Of a DNA stretch of 59,092 bases, positions 16,167 to 25,165 are shown in pieces (within the stretch, counting starts at the first letter, position 1; each line of letters starts with the position of its first letter). The DNA comes from Serratia sp. Ag1 (lineage in GTDB: Bacteria; Pseudomonadota; Gammaproteobacteria; Enterobacterales; Enterobacteriaceae): positions 1-59,092 of the forward strand of contig NZ_JQEI01000024.1 in assembly GCF_000743355.1 (NCBI RefSeq), written 5' to 3'. Under the pieces are notes generated by a model. That model was not told where the DNA came from, made no database searches, and saw only the letters and a list, made by a program, of their open reading frames with translations. The position numbers were made by a program, and so were the translations under genes.

Positions 16167-18314
16167 ATGGAAAAGATAATCCCAACGCTGGTTTTTCAAG
16201 GCGAAACGAATGAATGTGGGTTGGCCTGTATCTCCATGATGGCCGAGACGCAAGGTATCAGTGCACCGCTGGAAAGTTTGCGTGAGCGTTATCCCGCGTC
16301 GCAGCACGGTACTTCATTGGCTACGCTGTGTACCATCATGTCTGAGTTGGCAATGCCGTGCTACCCCGTGGCCTTTGAGCATGACGAATTGGCCGAATTG
16401 CCGTTGCCTGCCATTCTGCACTACGGAGCCAGCCACTATGTCCTGCTTGCCTATCGCAAGGGGGATTATGTTTGCGTGATGAATCCGGCGATTGGTCAGC
16501 AGCTGTTGCCCGTAGAGGCGTTAAAGCGCGATATCAGCGGTTATGCGCTGGTGTTAGACAGTGAAACGCAGCCTGATCCGCAGGCACTGGCAGGCGTGAA
16601 GCGCAGCAAACGTTTCAGCGCTATGGAATGCATGAGTCTGAAAGAAACTGCGGGCATTCGCGGTATTTACCGCTTAATGGTGCTGTCTTTCCTGATTTCA
16701 CTCACCTTGTTTATCATGCCGACGATGGTCAGTTCGGCCATCAATAAAGTGTTCTCCTCGGCGGGTGAGACTGATTTCCCGTATTTCTATTTCCTGCTGG
16801 CGTTTGTGGTATCGACGACGCTGGCATTTGGCGTGCGCTGGGTTACTGAGCGCTTTATCAAGCGCTTTGTGGTGGTGAACAGCGTGGGGGGGTTCTCGCG
16901 GTTACTCAGCAATTCGCTGAACTTTTTCGACAAGCGTGCCCCAGGTGAAGTGTTCAGCCGTTTTGCCAACTGGCAGATGGCCTCTGCAATCAAGATCGAG
17001 TTGGATAACGGCCTGCGTACCGACTGGGTGATTGGTGCTATTGCCTTGGCTGTGATGTGTTATATGAGCCCGCTATTGGCGATGGTATCAGGTATTGGCG
17101 TCACGCTGATGGGCTTGGTCAGCGTCTGGGCGATCTACCGCGATCGTTATTTTACCCAGCAGATGCAGGTCAAAACCGCTGAGCAGAGTGATTTTATTCT
17201 GGAAAGCATTCAGGGCTTCTCTACTATCAAGTCGGCTGGCTTAGACAGCCAGCGTAAAAGCCTGTTTGCCAAGTATGCCCTGTCGTTATTTAGCTGTCGT
17301 CAACGGCAGAAGATTTATGAGCAGGTAAAAAGCAGCCTGTATCAGATGATCGGCAGCCTGGAGATGGTGTGCTTTATGTTCCTGGCATTACCGCTGCTGA
17401 AAGGCGGCACCATTACGCTGGGTGAGTTTTTTGCTTACAGCTTTGTCCGTGAGATTTTTACCTCATATATCACCAAAATCTTTTATGCCATCCTGCAGAA
17501 GAACCAACTGCATGTGATTGATACCCGTGCGCGCGATCTGTTCCCCGCGTTGCCAGAGCGTGAAGAATCGGATTCCGCCATTCCTGCCGCCATCCCGACT
17601 TTCGCTTCACAACTGCGGTATCACAATATTGCTTTTGCTTACGATGCCCAACAGCCAGTGCTGCGTGATCTTTCGTTGTCGCTGAAGCCTGGCCAAAGTA
17701 TCGCCATTGTGGGGGAATCTGGTGCGGGTAAAAGCACCTTGCTGAAAGTGATGACCGGCTTGATGGCACCGCAGCAGGGCGAGGTTCTGGTGGATGGTGA
17801 ACCGGTTGACTATCGTCAGATTCACTCGCTGTTCTTCCTGCAAAGCCAGGAAGATATTCTGTTCAACGCCTCGGTGCTGCACAACATCACGCTGTTTGAT
17901 GACCAGTTTGATGAACACAAACATCGGCAGATTGAACAGTCGCTCAAGGGGCTCAACCTGGCGTCGGTGGTGGAAAAGTTGCCGGGTGGCTTGAATGCAC
18001 TGATCCGCGAAAGCCATGCCGGGCTGTCATTAGGCCAGCGCCAGCGTTTGCTGTTGGCTCGCGCAATGTATAGCGAACGCCCGATTCTGGTGTTGGATGA
18101 ACCGACGGCAAACCTGGATGAAGAAACGGCACATCTGGTGATGACCACGCTGCTGGATCACTGCCGTGAACACCATAAAACTCTGATCACCGTGACACAC
18201 AGTGAGAGCGTATTACCGATGTTTGACCGTGTTTACCGTATGTCCGGCGGGCATATAGCCGGTGTTAATACAGAATTTGAGCCTCAACCGGTTCTGGCAA
18301 CGGCGGTGGGTTGA
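16167..18314 (+). CDS. Peptidase-containing ABC transporter (C39 peptidase, PCAT)
   Basis: This 715-residue protein cuts double-glycine leaders and exports the core through the inner membrane using ATP. Domain order is an N-terminal C39 peptidase (about 1-135), a six-helix membrane domain (about 165-450) and a nucleotide-binding domain (about 490-700). In the peptidase, Gln11, Cys17 (QGETNECGLAC) and His90 (GASHYVLL) are present; the third triad position is Asn106 (VMNPAIG) where many relatives have Asp. The ATPase has Walker A GESGAGKS, signature LSLGQRQR and Walker B ILVLDEPT. It has all parts of an active processing exporter for the GG peptide encoded at 14107. The next gene starts inside its stop codon. 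Confidence 0.9.
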   Translation: MEKIIPTLVFQGETNECGLACISMMAETQGISAPLESLRERYPASQHGTSLATLCTIMSELAMPCYPVAFEHDELAELPLPAILHYGASHYVLLAYRKGDYVCVMNPAIGQQLLPVEALKRDISGYALVLDSETQPDPQALAGVKRSKRFSAMECMSLKETAGIRGIYRLMVLSFLISLTLFIMPTMVSSAINKVFSSAGETDFPYFYFLLAFVVSTTLAFGVRWVTERFIKRFVVVNSVGGFSRLLSNSLNFFDKRAPGEVFSRFANWQMASAIKIELDNGLRTDWVIGAIALAVMCYMSPLLAMVSGIGVTLMGLVSVWAIYRDRYFTQQMQVKTAEQSDFILESIQGFSTIKSAGLDSQRKSLFAKYALSLFSCRQRQKIYEQVKSSLYQMIGSLEMVCFMFLALPLLKGGTITLGEFFAYSFVREIFTSYITKIFYAILQKNQLHVIDTRARDLFPALPEREESDSAIPAAIPTFASQLRYHNIAFAYDAQQPVLRDLSLSLKPGQSIAIVGESGAGKSTLLKVMTGLMAPQQGEVLVDGEPVDYRQIHSLFFLQSQEDILFNASVLHNITLFDDQFDEHKHRQIEQSLKGLNLASVVEKLPGGLNALIRESHAGLSLGQRQRLLLARAMYSERPILVLDEPTANLDEETAHLVMTTLLDHCREHHKTLITVTHSESVLPMFDRVYRMSGGHIAGVNTEFEPQPVLATAVG

Positions 18315-19498
18315 TGAAAACGACCTTGCCGATTTCAGGTAAAAGAACAGTACGCGTGATGTTGTTGCTTGGTTTACTGGCAGCAATAGCACTGGTGGGT
18401 GTAGCGATTTGGTATTTTGCTGTTCCCAAACAGGTTCAGACGCTGAGCACTGCGGTAGTGACGCAGGGCGACATTGAGAAAACCGTGCTGGCTACTGGCA
18501 TTCTCAAACCGGCACTGCAGGTGAGTGTTGGTGCCCAGGTTAACGGTCAGTTGACCAAACTGTATGTCAAACAGGGCGATCGCGTTGTTCGTGGGCAGTT
18601 GCTGGCGGAGATCGACCCTAGGTTACAGCAGAATGAATTGCGTAAATCGGAAGCGGCACTGCAAAGTGCTCAGGCGCAGAAACAGGTCACTCAGGCAACG
18701 TTACGCCAATACCAGCAAGAGCTGAATCGCCAATTGAAGCTGGATCGTGACAGAGCCGGTGTGAAAAGCGATCTGGAAAAAGCGCAGGCGCTGTTCCAGA
18801 CGCAGGTGGCACAGTTAAAAGTCAACGAAGCACAGATTGTGCAGTCTGAGATGGCGCTGGAAACGGCCAAGGCTAACTTGGATTTTACCCGGATTGTGGC
18901 TCCGATCGACGGTGAGGTATTGGGGATTGTCACTAAAGAAGGGCAAACCATCGTTTCGTCTCAGACCGTGCCGACCATTCTGGTACTGGCCAGTTTAGAT
19001 ACGATGACGGTTCACACCCGCATTTCTGAAACTGACATTCTGAAAGTGCGCGTGGGGCAACCCCTGTGGTTTTACGTGGTGGCGGATCCCAAGCATCGTT
19101 ATGACAGTGTGATGGGAGCCATTCAGGAAGCACCAAACGATGCTTTATTGGAGAGCAACCTGTCAGCTTCGACGAATCAGCAGCCTGCTGCGGTTTACTA
19201 CAACGGTATTTTTACCATTGCCAACCCTGAACGTGTGTTGCGTACTTCAATGACTGCACAGGTGTTCATTATCACTGAACAGGCGAAGAACGCCCTGCGT
19301 GTGCCAGTTGCCGCCTTGGGTACACAGCAGGAGAAAGATCGTTATCAGGTGCGGGTATTGGAGGGCGATCAACCCGTTTCCCGCTGGATCCGCGTAGGCA
19401 CCAACGATGGTCAGTTCGTTGAAGTGAAAGAAGGGCTGAAGGAAGGGGAGCGTGTTGTGCTGCCGCAGCAGTCCGGTGGGGGAGTGGGCCATGGTTGA
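18314..19498 (+). CDS. macA-like: MacA/HlyD-type periplasmic adaptor
   Basis: The protein is a 394-residue adaptor with one N-terminal membrane helix (about 15-37) and a periplasmic body. It has a lipoyl half ending VRGQLLAEIDP, a long alpha-helical hairpin (about 100-195), the second lipoyl half (RIVAPIDGEVLGIV) and a barrel domain. This order and the next gene, macB, point to the MacA branch. The ATG at 18314 overlaps the ABC gene stop; a TTG one codon earlier is also possible. It could serve MacB, the C39 transporter, or both, since it is the only adaptor in the operon. Confidence 0.85.
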   Translation: MKTTLPISGKRTVRVMLLLGLLAAIALVGVAIWYFAVPKQVQTLSTAVVTQGDIEKTVLATGILKPALQVSVGAQVNGQLTKLYVKQGDRVVRGQLLAEIDPRLQQNELRKSEAALQSAQAQKQVTQATLRQYQQELNRQLKLDRDRAGVKSDLEKAQALFQTQVAQLKVNEAQIVQSEMALETAKANLDFTRIVAPIDGEVLGIVTKEGQTIVSSQTVPTILVLASLDTMTVHTRISETDILKVRVGQPLWFYVVADPKHRYDSVMGAIQEAPNDALLESNLSASTNQQPAAVYYNGIFTIANPERVLRTSMTAQVFIITEQAKNALRVPVAALGTQQEKDRYQVRVLEGDQPVSRWIRVGTNDGQFVEVKEGLKEGERVVLPQQSGGGVGHG

Positions 19499-21446
19499 TC
19501 AACGCTCGCCACTCATTGAGCTGCGTGGTATCTCACGCCATTTCGTTTCCGGGCTGCAGACGGTTGCGGTGCTGAAGAATATCTCGCTGACCATCCAGCG
19601 TGGCGAAATGGTGGCGATCGTTGGGGCTTCCGGTTCGGGTAAATCCACGCTGATGAATATTATTGGCTGCCTGGACAAACCGACAGAAGGTGAGATGCGC
19701 ATTAAGGGCATTTCAACGCAGTTGGCTAGCAGTGAACAACTGGCACAATTAAGAAGCCAGTACATCGGATTTATTTTTCAGCGCTATCACCTGATGCCTT
19801 ATCTGAGCGCCACGGAAAACGTGTCGATTCCGGCACTGTACACGGCAATGCCGTCGACAGAACGGCAAACGCGGGCCGAATACCTGCTGACCCGGCTGGG
19901 ATTGCAGCAGCGTATGGAGTACAAACCGGCGCAGCTTTCTGGTGGGCAACAGCAGCGGGTCAGTATTGCCCGTGCGCTGATGAATGGTGCTGAAATTATT
20001 CTGGCCGATGAACCGACCGGTGCACTCGACAAGGCCAGCGGGCATGAGCTGATGGGGATCCTGCATTCGCTGCACCAGTCCGGCCACACCATTATTATCG
20101 TTACCCACGATCGCGACGTTGCCAATCAGGCACAGCGCATTATTGAAATCAGCGATGGTGAGATTATTGCCGACAGGCGTAATGAATCGGTGCCAGCGCT
20201 GGAAAACAAACCGTCGATACCGGTCGCGGTAGCCACCGGGCGGGCGCAGTTATGGCAGAGCGTCAAAGAGGCGGTCAAGATGGCCTGGCGTGCCCTGCTT
20301 GGGCACCGGGTGCGGGCTTTTCTGTCGATGCTGGGCATTATCATCGGTATTTCTTCCGTTGTCTCGTCAATGGCCGTTGGCGAAGGGGCGCGGCAAAGTA
20401 TTCTTGAGCAAATCAGCCAGCTTGGTACCAGCACGCTGGAGATTCGCCCAGGCTTAGGTTGGGATAAACCGCGTGCTGATTATGCCCGCTCTCTTAAGCT
20501 GGCGGATGTCGAACTGTTAGCGCGGCAACCTTATGTGGACAGCGTATCCCCGGTGATCAGCAATTCCGTCACGGTCGTTCGCGGCGGGAAAGAGGCGTTT
20601 GTTTCGCTTTCTGGCGTCAGTGACGCTTATTTCCGCGTGCGGGGCCTGCGTTTTATTTCTGGTAACAGCTTCACCCGAAGCGATGTCGAGGAGCGGGAAC
20701 CGGTGGTTATCATCGATCCCGATCTGCGCTCAACGCTGTTTAAAAAAGATGAACAGCCAGAAGGGCAGATTATTCAACTTGCCGGGGCACCTTATCGGGT
20801 GAGTGGTGTCGCTGAACCTAAAGGCGGCAAGTTCAGCGGCATGATGCTGGGGGCGTGGATGCCCTATACCTCGTTACTGGAGCGGATGTCTGGCAGCATG
20901 CCTATTGAGTCGATCACTCTGCGTTTACGCGATGGTTTCTCATTGAGTGAAGCGCAGAAAGACGTAGAGCAGTTACTGGAGCAGGCCCACGGTCGGCGCG
21001 ACTTTTTCACTCAAACCAACGATCAGATGACCGAGACCATGCGTAAGGCATCGGATTCGATGTCGCTGCTGATTACGGCGATTGCAGGTATTTCGCTGTT
21101 GGTGGGGGGGGTTGGTGTGATGAACATCATGCTGGTTTCGGTGACCGAACGCACTCATGAGATCGGTATTCGTCTTTCTGTCGGTGCCCGTCCGGCGGAC
21201 ATTATGCGCCAATTCCTGATTGAAGCCATGGTGATCTGCTCGCTGGGCGGCATGATCGGCATTATCGGTTCCGGGATCGCCGGGCTGATTTTTTCTCAGG
21301 TTACGCAGCAATTCACCATGATTTTCACCTGGCCACCGATCGTGCTGGCTTGCGGGTTCTCGGCACTGATTGGGTTGGGATTCGGCTTTTTCCCTGCGCG
21401 CAACGCGGCGCGCCTTCACCCTACGGAGGCGCTGGCGCGCGAGTAA
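19491..21446 (+). CDS. macB-like: MacB-type ABC exporter (ATPase fused to FtsX-like permease)
   Basis: This is a 651-residue tripartite-pump ABC protein. The N-terminal ATPase carries Walker A GASGSGKS, signature LSGGQQQRV and Walker B IILADEPTGAL. A linker leads to the first membrane helix (MLGIIIGISSVVSSM, preceded by RVRAFLS), a periplasmic domain, and three C-terminal helices, including the segment with VMNIMLVSVTERTHEIGIR. MacB pumps act on periplasmic substrates; in E. coli, MacAB-TolC exports the disulfide-bonded enterotoxin STII. That fits a model in which the C39 transporter delivers the peptide to the periplasm, the DsbA-like protein folds it and this pump expels it. The ATG at 19491 overlaps the macA-like stop by eight bases; an upstream extension of the frame is not needed. 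Confidence 0.88.
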   Translation: MVDQRSPLIELRGISRHFVSGLQTVAVLKNISLTIQRGEMVAIVGASGSGKSTLMNIIGCLDKPTEGEMRIKGISTQLASSEQLAQLRSQYIGFIFQRYHLMPYLSATENVSIPALYTAMPSTERQTRAEYLLTRLGLQQRMEYKPAQLSGGQQQRVSIARALMNGAEIILADEPTGALDKASGHELMGILHSLHQSGHTIIIVTHDRDVANQAQRIIEISDGEIIADRRNESVPALENKPSIPVAVATGRAQLWQSVKEAVKMAWRALLGHRVRAFLSMLGIIIGISSVVSSMAVGEGARQSILEQISQLGTSTLEIRPGLGWDKPRADYARSLKLADVELLARQPYVDSVSPVISNSVTVVRGGKEAFVSLSGVSDAYFRVRGLRFISGNSFTRSDVEEREPVVIIDPDLRSTLFKKDEQPEGQIIQLAGAPYRVSGVAEPKGGKFSGMMLGAWMPYTSLLERMSGSMPIESITLRLRDGFSLSEAQKDVEQLLEQAHGRRDFFTQTNDQMTETMRKASDSMSLLITAIAGISLLVGGVGVMNIMLVSVTERTHEIGIRLSVGARPADIMRQFLIEAMVICSLGGMIGIIGSGIAGLIFSQVTQQFTMIFTWPPIVLACGFSALIGLGFGFFPARNAARLHPTEALARE

Positions 21447-21447
21447 G

Positions 21448-22845
21448 ATGAATAAAATTTCTTTGGCTATCGCGATCTCACTGGTGCTGACGGGTTGTGG
21501 CTCTTTAGTAAAAAGTGATTACCAGCAACCGATGTTGTCGGTGCCTAAACAGTGGCGGGTGCAAGATACAGGGGCGGGTTTTCTGCAACAGACCGATCAC
21601 TGGTGGGAGAATTTCAACGATCCACAACTTTCGATGTTGATTGGCCGAGTGTTGACCAGCAACAACGATCTGGCGATTGCCGGGCTGCAGCTGAAGCAGG
21701 CACGGTTGGCCGCTGGGTTAACCAATACCAATTTGACGCCGGATGTTTCCGTAACCGGCAGTGCCAGCAACACCAAGAACCTGCGGGAAAACCGTGAACC
21801 AGTAGAATCTTACGGCGCTGCGCTTGGTTTGAGCTATGAGCTGGATCTGTGGGGCAAGCTGGCGCGTGCGCGTGAACAAGCAGAGTGGCAAGTTAAAGCA
21901 TCGGAACAGGATCGGCAAAACACCGCGTTAACGCTGATTGGTACGACCGCGCAACTCTATTGGCAGATTGCCAACCTGAATCAGCAGATCGTACATCAGC
22001 AAGCGGGCCTGGATATTGGTAAGCAAACGCTAGAGCTGGTGCAGTCACGCTATGCGGCAGGAGCTGCTGGGCAGATCGAACTGTTGCAGGCGCAACAATC
22101 GCTGCTCGATCGTGAAAACCAGTATCAGACCCTGCAGCAACAGCGGGAGGCGGCGCGTAATGCCATGGCGATCCTGTTCAACCGTGCGCCGACCGATCGC
22201 CAGCCTGAACGAACCTCTTTGGATATCACACAGAACGTTGCCATTGCGCAGACTCTGCCATTGGAGGTGATCGCTCGCCGCCCGGATGTGCAGGCGGCAG
22301 AGGCACGTTTGCGCGCTACGTTGGCCGGTTCCGACGTTGAGCGCCTGAGCTTTTATCCAACATTGTCGCTGAGCGCTACGCTGGGCGCGGGCAGCGCTAT
22401 TTTCCAGCAATGGTTCAGTAACCCATACAGAACGTTGGGAACGAACGCTGCATTACCGTTTATCCAGTGGAATAAAGTGCAACTGACCATCGAAAAGTCG
22501 GAGCTGGATGTGCAGCAGGCGGCGATCCAGTTCCGCAGCAAAGTGTACAGCGCCTTATCTGATGTGGATAACGCGATGACACAGCGCCTGAGTTACCAAC
22601 AGCAACGGATCAATCAGCAACAGAATCTACAGCTTGCCGAGCAGCGCTGGATTCTGACGAAGAGTCAATACGAATCGGGTGCGGTTGCTTTCAAGACGTT
22701 ACTGGATGCGGAAGACGCGCTGCTGACCAGCAAAATAAATCTGTCACAACTGCAATATAACTATCTCAATGCCACCATGACGCTGTGGCTGGCCTTGGGC
22801 GGCGGTGTGGAAAAAGATAATGATACAAAAGGAATAAAATCATGA
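21448..22845 (+). CDS. Outer-membrane factor, TolC/NodT family lipoprotein
   Basis: The 465-residue product is the outer-membrane channel of the export system. The lipoprotein signal MNKISLAIAISLVLTGC puts the acylated residue at Cys17. The mature part shows the NodT pattern of two repeated outer-membrane-efflux halves (for example WWENFNDPQLSMLIGRVL, LSYELDLWGKLARAREQAEW, RRPDVQAAEARLRA). It starts one base after the macB-like stop and its own stop overlaps the ketosynthase start (ATGA). Together with the two ABC proteins and the adaptor it makes the operon self-sufficient for export across both membranes. Confidence 0.88.
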   Translation: MNKISLAIAISLVLTGCGSLVKSDYQQPMLSVPKQWRVQDTGAGFLQQTDHWWENFNDPQLSMLIGRVLTSNNDLAIAGLQLKQARLAAGLTNTNLTPDVSVTGSASNTKNLRENREPVESYGAALGLSYELDLWGKLARAREQAEWQVKASEQDRQNTALTLIGTTAQLYWQIANLNQQIVHQQAGLDIGKQTLELVQSRYAAGAAGQIELLQAQQSLLDRENQYQTLQQQREAARNAMAILFNRAPTDRQPERTSLDITQNVAIAQTLPLEVIARRPDVQAAEARLRATLAGSDVERLSFYPTLSLSATLGAGSAIFQQWFSNPYRTLGTNAALPFIQWNKVQLTIEKSELDVQQAAIQFRSKVYSALSDVDNAMTQRLSYQQQRINQQQNLQLAEQRWILTKSQYESGAVAFKTLLDAEDALLTSKINLSQLQYNYLNATMTLWLALGGGVEKDNDTKGIKS

Positions 22846-24092
22846 ATAAAGACTCTTTGCCACGTCGCGTGGTCGTCACCGGGTATGGTGCCGTCACCCC
22901 AATGGGGATGAATGCTCAGCAAAGCTGGGCGGCAATGATGGATTACCAGTTAGGTTACCGTTATTACGATAGATCCCAGGCTGGGATCCAGTCCCGCTTT
23001 ATGGGGCTGATTGATGAAGAACCTAATCTGAAAGGGATCCCGGCGGCCATCCGTCGCCGTTCGCCGCGTTTTGCCCGTTTGGCCCTGGGAGCGGCGCGTG
23101 AGGCCATGACCATGGCATTCGACAGTGGAAGCCCGGCAGATTACTACGACTTGTTGGATTGTGGCGTCATCATGGGGACCGGCTGGGCCGGGCAAGATGA
23201 AACTCAGGTCAACTACGATGATTATAAAAGGGTTGGGTTAGGATCGCCTTTTGGCTGCTTCCTGACGATGCCTAATGCGGCTACCGCTGCCTGTAGCCTT
23301 TACTGGGGCTTGCGTGGTTACCAGAGCACCCCGATTGCCGCTTGTGCGACAGGGACTATTGCGATTGGTGATGCCTTTGAAGTGATCCGTAGTGGCCGTG
23401 CTTCCATGATGCTGGCCGGTGCTGGTGAATCGTTGCGCACTGATTTTGCGGTCTGGAATATTGATATCCTGCGCGCCCTAGCGAGCGAACAAGAGGACAT
23501 CACAAAAGCCTGCTGCCCGTTCAGTCTGGATCGTAACGGTTTTGTGTTATCCGAAGGGGCTGCCGTTTTGTGCCTGGAAGAGCGCGAAGCAGCACTGGCG
23601 CGGGGTGCGACCATCCTGGGTGAGATTAAAGGATATGGCAACTATTCCGATGCCTTTGATTTCACCGCACCAGCGGAAGACAAAATCGCCAGAATAAAGA
23701 CCATTCAGTTTGCGTTGCAGCAGGCCGGATTGAATGTTGACGAGATTGATTACATCAATGCGCATGGCACCTCGACACAGCTTAACGATCTGAACGAAAC
23801 CGAAGCGATCAAACTGGCGCTGGGCGAAGCCGCCTATACCACCCCGCTTTCCAGCACCAAGTCTTATTCCGGGCATCTGATTGCCGCAGCGGGTAGTTTT
23901 GAGTCGATCATCTGTCTGCAGGCATTACAGCACCAACTGATGCCCGCGACCTGCCACCTGAATAACCCCGATCCGGCCTGCGATCTGGATTACATCAGCG
24001 AAGGGCATCGCCCGGCCAAATTGCAGAACACGCTGAATCTGAGCTTTGGTTTTGGGGGCGCCAATGCTGCCCTGGTGATCGGGCAGGCATGA
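22842..24092 (+). CDS. Beta-ketoacyl-ACP synthase (FabF/KAS II-like)
   Basis: The protein is a 416-residue thiolase-fold ketosynthase that condenses malonyl-ACP with an acyl starter. The full catalytic triad is visible: Cys in IAACATG (about residue 168), His in NAHGTST (about 307) and His in YSGHLIAAAG (about 344). FabF-like features include RRVVVTGYGAVTP at the N-terminus and FGFGGANAALV at the C-terminus. Only one ketosynthase is present, with no chain-length factor partner. It is followed by dehydratase, ACP and ketoreductase genes, so it likely starts a small dedicated acyl-chain assembly line. There is no enoyl reductase, which suggests an unsaturated or 3-hydroxy product unless the housekeeping FabI acts on it. 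Confidence 0.88.
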   Translation: MNKDSLPRRVVVTGYGAVTPMGMNAQQSWAAMMDYQLGYRYYDRSQAGIQSRFMGLIDEEPNLKGIPAAIRRRSPRFARLALGAAREAMTMAFDSGSPADYYDLLDCGVIMGTGWAGQDETQVNYDDYKRVGLGSPFGCFLTMPNAATAACSLYWGLRGYQSTPIAACATGTIAIGDAFEVIRSGRASMMLAGAGESLRTDFAVWNIDILRALASEQEDITKACCPFSLDRNGFVLSEGAAVLCLEEREAALARGATILGEIKGYGNYSDAFDFTAPAEDKIARIKTIQFALQQAGLNVDEIDYINAHGTSTQLNDLNETEAIKLALGEAAYTTPLSSTKSYSGHLIAAAGSFESIICLQALQHQLMPATCHLNNPDPACDLDYISEGHRPAKLQNTLNLSFGFGGANAALVIGQA

Positions 24093-24898
24093 GCATGAAC
24101 CTGACTTACACGGTGCGTGACGCAGAAGAGTGGGCGGCCTTCTCCGGGGATTACAACCCGATCCATTTTGATCTGCAGTATGTGCGCAATATGGGGGCCG
24201 AACAACTCAGCGTCCACGGTATGCGTGCGATGTTGGATATGAAACGCCACCTGAGTGCAGCGTTGTTGGCAACTTCGCCACAGGAGGCGTTTTATACCTG
24301 CAGTACGCGCCTGCGCCATCCGGTGCTTTGTCATACCCCGTACCAGTTGCAGATTACTGAAAACGGTAAGCAAATCACCGGCAAATTGCTTGATAGCACC
24401 ACCCAAGAGTGCTGTTTCAGCAGCAAACTGACGGCGTCACAGCCGTTGGCACTGGCGAGTCAGGGGCAGGAGCATCGGCTCCCTTTGGCCGAGGTAATGA
24501 CCCTCAGCCAGCAATTCCCCGGTGAGGCGTCAGATACGGCTCAGACTTGGGGATTCTTTGATGCATTACTCTTCCAGCTTCTGGTGAAGTCGCCGGAAAC
24601 CCTGGCGATGGTTACAGAGACTCTGCCAGAGCTGACGGCGGCGACGCTGATTGATGTGTTTGCTCAGATCCCGGTAGTTCAGACGCATCATGAAACCCAG
24701 TTCAGCGCGAAATTATTGCTGCCTGATGCACATTACCATCTGGTAGAAGGTTTGGATTATGCCATCCAGCCGATGCTAATCATGGGCAGCAGAGACAGTG
24801 GTTTTGTTCTGCGTACCGAGATCCAGGGCAGAGTACAGCAGCAGCCGCTGATCACCACCGCCGTAACATTGAAAACATGGCCGTTGGCCAGTCATTAA
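24089..24898 (+). CDS. MaoC-like (R)-hydroxyacyl dehydratase
   Basis: This is a 269-residue hotdog-fold hydratase/dehydratase. The diagnostic N-terminal motif SGDYNPIHFD (about residues 20-29) contains the Asp and His expected of MaoC hydratases, followed by VHGMRAMLD. The length suggests a double hotdog in which only the first half carries the active site. It would remove water from the 3-hydroxyacyl chain made by the adjacent ketosynthase and reductase. The start overlaps the ketosynthase stop (ATGA); a second Met follows two codons later. Confidence 0.75.
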   Translation: MSMNLTYTVRDAEEWAAFSGDYNPIHFDLQYVRNMGAEQLSVHGMRAMLDMKRHLSAALLATSPQEAFYTCSTRLRHPVLCHTPYQLQITENGKQITGKLLDSTTQECCFSSKLTASQPLALASQGQEHRLPLAEVMTLSQQFPGEASDTAQTWGFFDALLFQLLVKSPETLAMVTETLPELTAATLIDVFAQIPVVQTHHETQFSAKLLLPDAHYHLVEGLDYAIQPMLIMGSRDSGFVLRTEIQGRVQQQPLITTAVTLKTWPLASH

Positions 24899-24912
24899 AT
24901 AAGGATATAAAA

Positions 24913-25161
24913 ATGGAAAAGTACGAACAGGTTTATAACACCGTTTGCGAAATGATTTGTGATGCTAAAGATCTGGAGATGTCCGATTTGTCTCCTGAAA
25001 TGCCTCTGCACCAGTTGAAATTGGACAGCCTGGACTATGTCGAACTGATGGTTCTGGCCAAGCGTGAATTTGGTGTGACGCTCACTGCTGAAATGTTTAT
25101 CGATAAGCCGGAAATGACGCTTGATGAACTGTGTCAAATGCTGATGGAAGAGCCGAAATAA
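24913..25161 (+). CDS. Acyl carrier protein
   Basis: The product is an 82-residue acidic carrier protein. Ser39 in LKLDSLDYVELM is the site for the phosphopantetheine arm, set in the usual DSL motif at the start of helix 2. The ATG at 24913 follows aaggatat; the frame stays open upstream into the dehydratase gene, but the strong ribosome site and family length fix this start. It carries the growing chain for the neighbouring ketosynthase, dehydratase and reductase and would present it to the acyltransferase. No phosphopantetheinyl transferase gene is nearby, so a host enzyme must activate it. Confidence 0.9.
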   Translation: MEKYEQVYNTVCEMICDAKDLEMSDLSPEMPLHQLKLDSLDYVELMVLAKREFGVTLTAEMFIDKPEMTLDELCQMLMEEPK

Positions 25162-25165
25162 TTGT

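Noticed and set aside
24877-24912. Upstream start for the acyl carrier protein
   Set aside because: It overlaps the dehydratase end and lacks a ribosome site; the start at 24913 has one and gives the usual length.
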